From the NCBI GenBank assembly GCA_944391115.1, contig CALXSJ010000001.1, positions 191,169-255,168 on the forward strand: a stretch of 64,000 nucleotides of DNA, given 5' to 3'. This document shows positions 60,408-64,000 of the stretch, in pieces. Under the pieces are notes generated by a model, which was given only the letters and a program-made list of their open reading frames with translations, ran no database searches and was not told the DNA's origin. Position 1 is the first letter of the stretch. The number at the start of each line of letters is the position of its first letter. The position numbers were made by a program, and so were the translations under genes. Source of the DNA: an uncultured Victivallales bacterium. GTDB lineage: Bacteria > Verrucomicrobiota > Lentisphaeria > Victivallales > UBA1829.

Positions 60408-63400
60408 ATGGGCGAAAGTTTTGAAGCGAGACTGATCAAATATTCTTCCAAGGACGTGTTCCGGAAAGCGAAACATATTCTGCATGCCGGCGAACTGCTC
60501 TGCTGTCACGAAACCGCGGCGAAAAGCCTGCGCGCCGTCTTCCGCGATGCAAAAGGCGCCGTGACCCGCGTCGAAGTCTCCGGCTTTCCTTCCGGCCCGT
60601 ATACGGAAACCTGTTCGTCATGCACGGACGTTTCAAGCGGACTCTGTCCGCATGCGATGGCGGCATGTCTGTATCACGCGAAATACACCATAAAACGCAG
60701 AGAGGCTGCAAAGATCAAGGATGCGCCGGCCCAGTATGCCGGGCTCAAATTTTCCGGAATGCCCGAGCTGCTCAAGCAGGTGCTCGCCCCGCAGAAGGCC
60801 GCGGTTGTCATTACGGCGGAATCCGATTTCCCGCATGTCCCGAGCAAATGGGAGCGCACGCTCTTCTCCGTCTCGCTGAAAATGAACGGGCGCGACTATA
60901 TCGGAAATCTGAACAACCTGCGGCAGCTCCATTTCGGAAAGAATCTGGCCGCATCGCTTCAGCTCGACGCTTTTCCGCTTCAGGACCGCCAGATCATCCG
61001 TTTTCTCGCGATCAACGCCCAGCAGGACGGCACGAAACTTTCGCTGGACGCCGAGCAGACCGCCGAATTTTTCCACTGTCTCGTGGGGTTTCAGAATTTC
61101 ATGCGCCTGAAGGAGAAGGTCGTGATTCACCGGGAGCTCGCCGAGCCGGTCATCATCGTCGAACGCCTCAAGGGCGGCAGCCTGCTGCGTTCGGCGATCA
61201 TTGTGAAGGATTCGCCGCTTCCTCTGAAGGATGTCAAGGTGATTACCGGCCGCGCCGGATGCTGGGTGGGAATGCTTGGGGAATACTGGTGGATTCCCGC
61301 ACAGATGGATGTCGCGTGGCTCCGCAACTTTCTGCGCACCACCGTGCAGCCGTGCGACTCGAAGGCGGCGGCGATGCTGATTAATTATCAGGCGATGTTG
61401 CCGTTCAAACTGATCGAAGCCGACGGGGTGAAGGTCCGCGAGAAGCGCCTCAAACCCTTCTACAACGCCGTCATGAAGAAAGACGGCGCGCTGGAAATGG
61501 AGATTCTGTTTGATTACGACGGGCGGATCTGCAAAGGCGATCAGGCGCGTCTCGCCTCCCAGAACGGCGTGTTCTGGAGACGCAATACGACGGCGGAGAA
61601 TTTCTATGTGCAGGAACTTGTGAATTTCGGATTTGAAATGATCTCCGGCGCCTCCTCTTCGGACGGCGAGACGAGACTGCGCCTGCGCGACCGCGAAGCC
61701 ATCGGGGCGTTTGCCGAGGAGATGATTCCGCAGTGGCTGAACGCGGGCCGCGCATTCCTCCTTTCCTCCGATCTGGCGCGGATCTGCGGCGATTCCGGCA
61801 GACTCCGGATCTCCACCGAGGTTCTGGCGGAAACCGAAGCATGGTTCGATCTTTCTGTAAGACTGACGGCGGCGGACAGTCCGTTTCCCTGGCGGGATCT
61901 GGTCGCCGCAGCTGGAAACAACGAGCTGTTTCTTTCCGGAACCGGAAAAAATTCCTTCATCAAAATACCGCCCGCTTTGCGGCGTCTTGCCTTTGGTGTC
62001 AGTGAAAGCGTTGTTCCGCAGAACCGTCCCGGAGCGGATGCGGACGCTGTCTCGGATATTCTGCGGGTGCCGCGCTTTGCCGCGCTGCACTGGGCGAGAC
62101 TCGGTGCGGGAATTCCCGGAGCGGTTCCTGTGGAGTTTCTGCGTCTGAAGGTCGACGTCGATGGAATTGCGGAAGACGCCGCTTCGGAAAAGGCCGCTCT
62201 GGATCTTCCGCTCTTTACGGGAACCCTGCGCAAGTATCAGGAGGCCGGCGTCCTCTGGATGAAAACGCTCGGCGCGCGCGGATTCAATCTGATCCTTGCC
62301 GATGAAATGGGACTGGGGAAGACCGTCCAGACCCTTTCGCTTCTGGCCTCCGATACGGAAAAGCATCTGCCCGCCCTGATTCTCTGCCCGACCAGCCTGC
62401 TGGAAAACTGGGCGAGGGAGGCGGAAAAATTCGTTCCGACGCTGAAAACGCTTGTCATCTCGGGACCCGATCGCGGAAAACTCTGGGAAAACGCGCTGTT
62501 TCACGACATCTGCATCTGCTCGTACAGCATCATCAAGCGGGACGTCGAACATGTGCGCGGGCTCCGTTTCAAGTATCTGATCCTGGATGAAGCGCAGCAT
62601 ATCAAGAATCCTTCCACGGGAAATTCGCAGACCTGCAAGTCCATCGAGGCGCTGCACAAGCTGGTGCTGACCGGCACTCCGCTGGAAAATTCGCCGGAGG
62701 ATCTCTGGTCGATCTTCGATTTCCTGCATCAGGGCATGTTCGGCTCGCTGAACTCGTTCCGGAAGAAATACATCGGACAGACCGCTTCGCCCGAGGCGAT
62801 TCAGGATCTCTCCTCGCGGATCGCCCCGTTCATCCTGCGGCGCAGGAAGTCCGACGTCTACAAGGAGATTCCGCCGAAAGTCGAGCAGACGCTCTACTGC
62901 GAGATGGACGAATCCCAGCAGCGGGTCTACAATGCATTCCTCGCCGAAGGGCGGCGCAAATGCGAAATTCTCAAATCGGGTTCGCACGGGCTTTCCAAAT
63001 TTGAAATCCTCTCTTCCCTGCTGCGTTTGCGTCAGGTCTGCTGCCATCCGGATCTGATCCCGGGGACTCTCCGCCCCGACGCCGGCCAGCCGGTGCGCTC
63101 GGCCAAGATGGAACTGCTCAAGGAACTGCTGCTTGAAACCATTGACAGCGGTCACAAGGTTCTGCTGTTCAGTCAGTTCACTTCACTGCTCTCGATTGTG
63201 CGGTCCTGGCTGGATTCCGAATCGATCCGCTATGAGTATCTTGACGGCGCGACCACGGACCGTATGGCGCATGTGGACAATTTCAACAATTCGCCGGACA
63301 TTCCGCTTTTCCTGCTGAGTCTGAAGGCGGGCGGCCTCGGCTTGAATCTGACTTCCGCGGACACGGTCATCATCTACGATCCCTGGTGGAATCCGGCGGC

Positions 63401-63608
63401 GGAGGCGCAGGCCGCGGACCGGACGCACCGGATCGGACAGACGAAAAGCGTGAACTGCATCAAGCTTCTGGTCAAGAATTCGATCGAGGAGAAGGTGCTG
63501 GAGCTCCAGAGGATGAAGGCGGGTTTGTTCAACAATCTGGTGGAGGCTCCGTCCGAGGCGATGCGCGGCATGAGCATGGAGGATTTCGAGTTCCTGCTTA
63601 AAGATTGA
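60408..63608 (+). CDS. SWIM-domain SNF2-family helicase
   Basis: 1066 residues. A SWIM zinc-finger region near the N-terminus (CSSCTDVSSGLCPHAMAA; here CxxC, where CxC is usual) is followed by a long central region and a SNF2 ATPase: motif I ADEMGLGKTVQTL, motif II DEAQHIKNP, LTGTPLENSPEDLW, and the C-terminal lobe LFSQFTSLL, GLNLTSADTVIIYD and ADRTHRIGQT. DNA translocase, remodeller-like; the role in bacteria is unknown. An ATG at 60408 has AAGGTG upstream; one at 60393 is also in frame without a good site. Next gene xseB is 124 bases downstream. Confidence 0.92.
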   Translation: MGESFEARLIKYSSKDVFRKAKHILHAGELLCCHETAAKSLRAVFRDAKGAVTRVEVSGFPSGPYTETCSSCTDVSSGLCPHAMAACLYHAKYTIKRREAAKIKDAPAQYAGLKFSGMPELLKQVLAPQKAAVVITAESDFPHVPSKWERTLFSVSLKMNGRDYIGNLNNLRQLHFGKNLAASLQLDAFPLQDRQIIRFLAINAQQDGTKLSLDAEQTAEFFHCLVGFQNFMRLKEKVVIHRELAEPVIIVERLKGGSLLRSAIIVKDSPLPLKDVKVITGRAGCWVGMLGEYWWIPAQMDVAWLRNFLRTTVQPCDSKAAAMLINYQAMLPFKLIEADGVKVREKRLKPFYNAVMKKDGALEMEILFDYDGRICKGDQARLASQNGVFWRRNTTAENFYVQELVNFGFEMISGASSSDGETRLRLRDREAIGAFAEEMIPQWLNAGRAFLLSSDLARICGDSGRLRISTEVLAETEAWFDLSVRLTAADSPFPWRDLVAAAGNNELFLSGTGKNSFIKIPPALRRLAFGVSESVVPQNRPGADADAVSDILRVPRFAALHWARLGAGIPGAVPVEFLRLKVDVDGIAEDAASEKAALDLPLFTGTLRKYQEAGVLWMKTLGARGFNLILADEMGLGKTVQTLSLLASDTEKHLPALILCPTSLLENWAREAEKFVPTLKTLVISGPDRGKLWENALFHDICICSYSIIKRDVEHVRGLRFKYLILDEAQHIKNPSTGNSQTCKSIEALHKLVLTGTPLENSPEDLWSIFDFLHQGMFGSLNSFRKKYIGQTASPEAIQDLSSRIAPFILRRRKSDVYKEIPPKVEQTLYCEMDESQQRVYNAFLAEGRRKCEILKSGSHGLSKFEILSSLLRLRQVCCHPDLIPGTLRPDAGQPVRSAKMELLKELLLETIDSGHKVLLFSQFTSLLSIVRSWLDSESIRYEYLDGATTDRMAHVDNFNNSPDIPLFLLSLKAGGLGLNLTSADTVIIYDPWWNPAAEAQAADRTHRIGQTKSVNCIKLLVKNSIEEKVLELQRMKAGLFNNLVEAPSEAMRGMSMEDFEFLLKD

Positions 63609-63732
63609 GAAAAAGAATTTGTGAAGCAGATTATGGTTCGTGCGGGATCTTCGGTCCTGCCGCCGGGAAAATGCCGATGCATTTTTTCGTCTGCTTTCCT
63701 TAGTTGCGGAAATTATTTTCGGAGCGTGTGAC

Positions 63733-64000
63733 ATGGCAATCAGTGAAGAGAAAATCAAAGAATTCGAGGCGCTTTCCTTTGAAGACGGCATGGCGCGCCT
63801 GGAGGAGATCGTCAAAAATATGGAGGGCGGAAAAGTGCCTCTGGAACAGATGATTGCCAATTTTGAGGAAGGTTCCGCGCTTGCCGCCGTCTGTCACGGA
63901 AAACTCAGCGCGCTGAAAAGAAAAATCGACGTCCTCCAGAAAAATCCCGCCGGCGGAACCATGTGGAAAAACATGGATTTTCCGGAAAACAGCGCCGGGG
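63733..64000 (+). CDS. xseB: Exodeoxyribonuclease VII small subunit, 3' end outside window
   Basis: The frame from the ATG at 63733 (GGAG upstream) is open to base 64000, giving 89 codons, close to the full family length of 70-100. The start EFEALSFEDGMARLEEIV followed by MEGGKVPLEQMIANFEEGSA is the conserved XseB helical hairpin. The stop lies beyond the window edge. It forms exonuclease VII with XseA, degrading single-stranded DNA. Confidence 0.95.
   Translation, partial: MAISEEKIKEFEALSFEDGMARLEEIVKNMEGGKVPLEQMIANFEEGSALAAVCHGKLSALKRKIDVLQKNPAGGTMWKNMDFPENSAG

Noticed and set aside
1-64000. tRNA, rRNA, tmRNA, SRP RNA or RNase P genes
   Set aside because: No cloverleaf, T-loop or conserved rRNA segment was seen in any intergenic stretch by eye; a covariance search would be decisive.

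Overview
The window looks like chromosomal DNA of a Gram-negative member of the PVC superphylum, most likely Lentisphaerota (Victivallis-like). Evidence: LPS genes (lpxB, a GT9 heptosyltransferase-type enzyme, an MsbA-like exporter), a prepilin with an H-X9-DG C-terminal motif of the kind expanded in Lentisphaerota and Planctomycetota, a set of minor pseudopilins, and a sugar-oriented metabolism. The taxonomic call is inference; no rRNA gene is present. No tRNA, rRNA, CRISPR array, transposase, integrase or phage gene was seen.

Layout. 1-2.4 kb (minus): RluA-type pseudouridine synthase cut by the left edge, and ilvD. 2.5-9.7 kb (plus): ffh, lpxB, a sugar-nucleotide epimerase, iron alcohol dehydrogenase, glycerate kinase, gmk and coaC. 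9.8-17.5 kb (minus): a transcription/translation operon nusA-infB-rbfA-nrnA-truB followed by two uncharacterised genes; its leader holds an intrinsic terminator whose 5' arm is repeated at the nusA ribosome binding site. 17.6-22.6 kb (plus): rpsT, an MsbA-like ABC exporter with a large periplasmic insert, and a GHL6-like glycoside hydrolase. 22.6-25.4 kb: two tandem copies of a structured repeat, then a CoA-disulfide-reductase/rhodanese/TusA/DsrE fusion. 25.9-30.8 kb (plus): major-type prepilin, O-antigen ligase-like protein of low GC, an exported hydrolase and an exported flavodoxin. 30.8-42.4 kb (minus): envelope genes (lipoproteins, LysM proteins, a three-domain acyltransferase/acyl-ACP synthetase, GT9, UppP) with mtnA embedded. 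42.6-48.1 kb (minus): a minor-pseudopilin operon with its own promoter and terminator. 48.2-52.2 kb (minus): a phosphodiesterase, an XPB-type helicase and a Bax1/DUF790-like nuclease, packed together. 52.2-57.3 kb (minus): third copy of the repeat, ilvN, an aldolase/dehydrogenase fusion, a degenerate kinase-like protein and a lone MalK/UgpC-type ATPase. 57.6-60.1 kb (plus): IclR regulator, HpcH/HpaI aldolase and 2-hydroxyacid dehydrogenase. 60.4-64 kb (plus): a SWIM-SNF2 helicase and xseB, cut by the right edge.

Most promising for novelty: the ~140-base hairpin-rich repeat found three times in the same orientation; the nusA leader attenuator; and the coupled phosphodiesterase-XPB-nuclease module. 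Several promoters can be read by eye, and four of them combine a -35 of TTGCGA or TTGACA with a -10 of TATATT, TATAAA or TAGATT. Start codons were moved inward from the longest open frame wherever a Shine-Dalgarno sequence, signal peptide or promoter argued for it.
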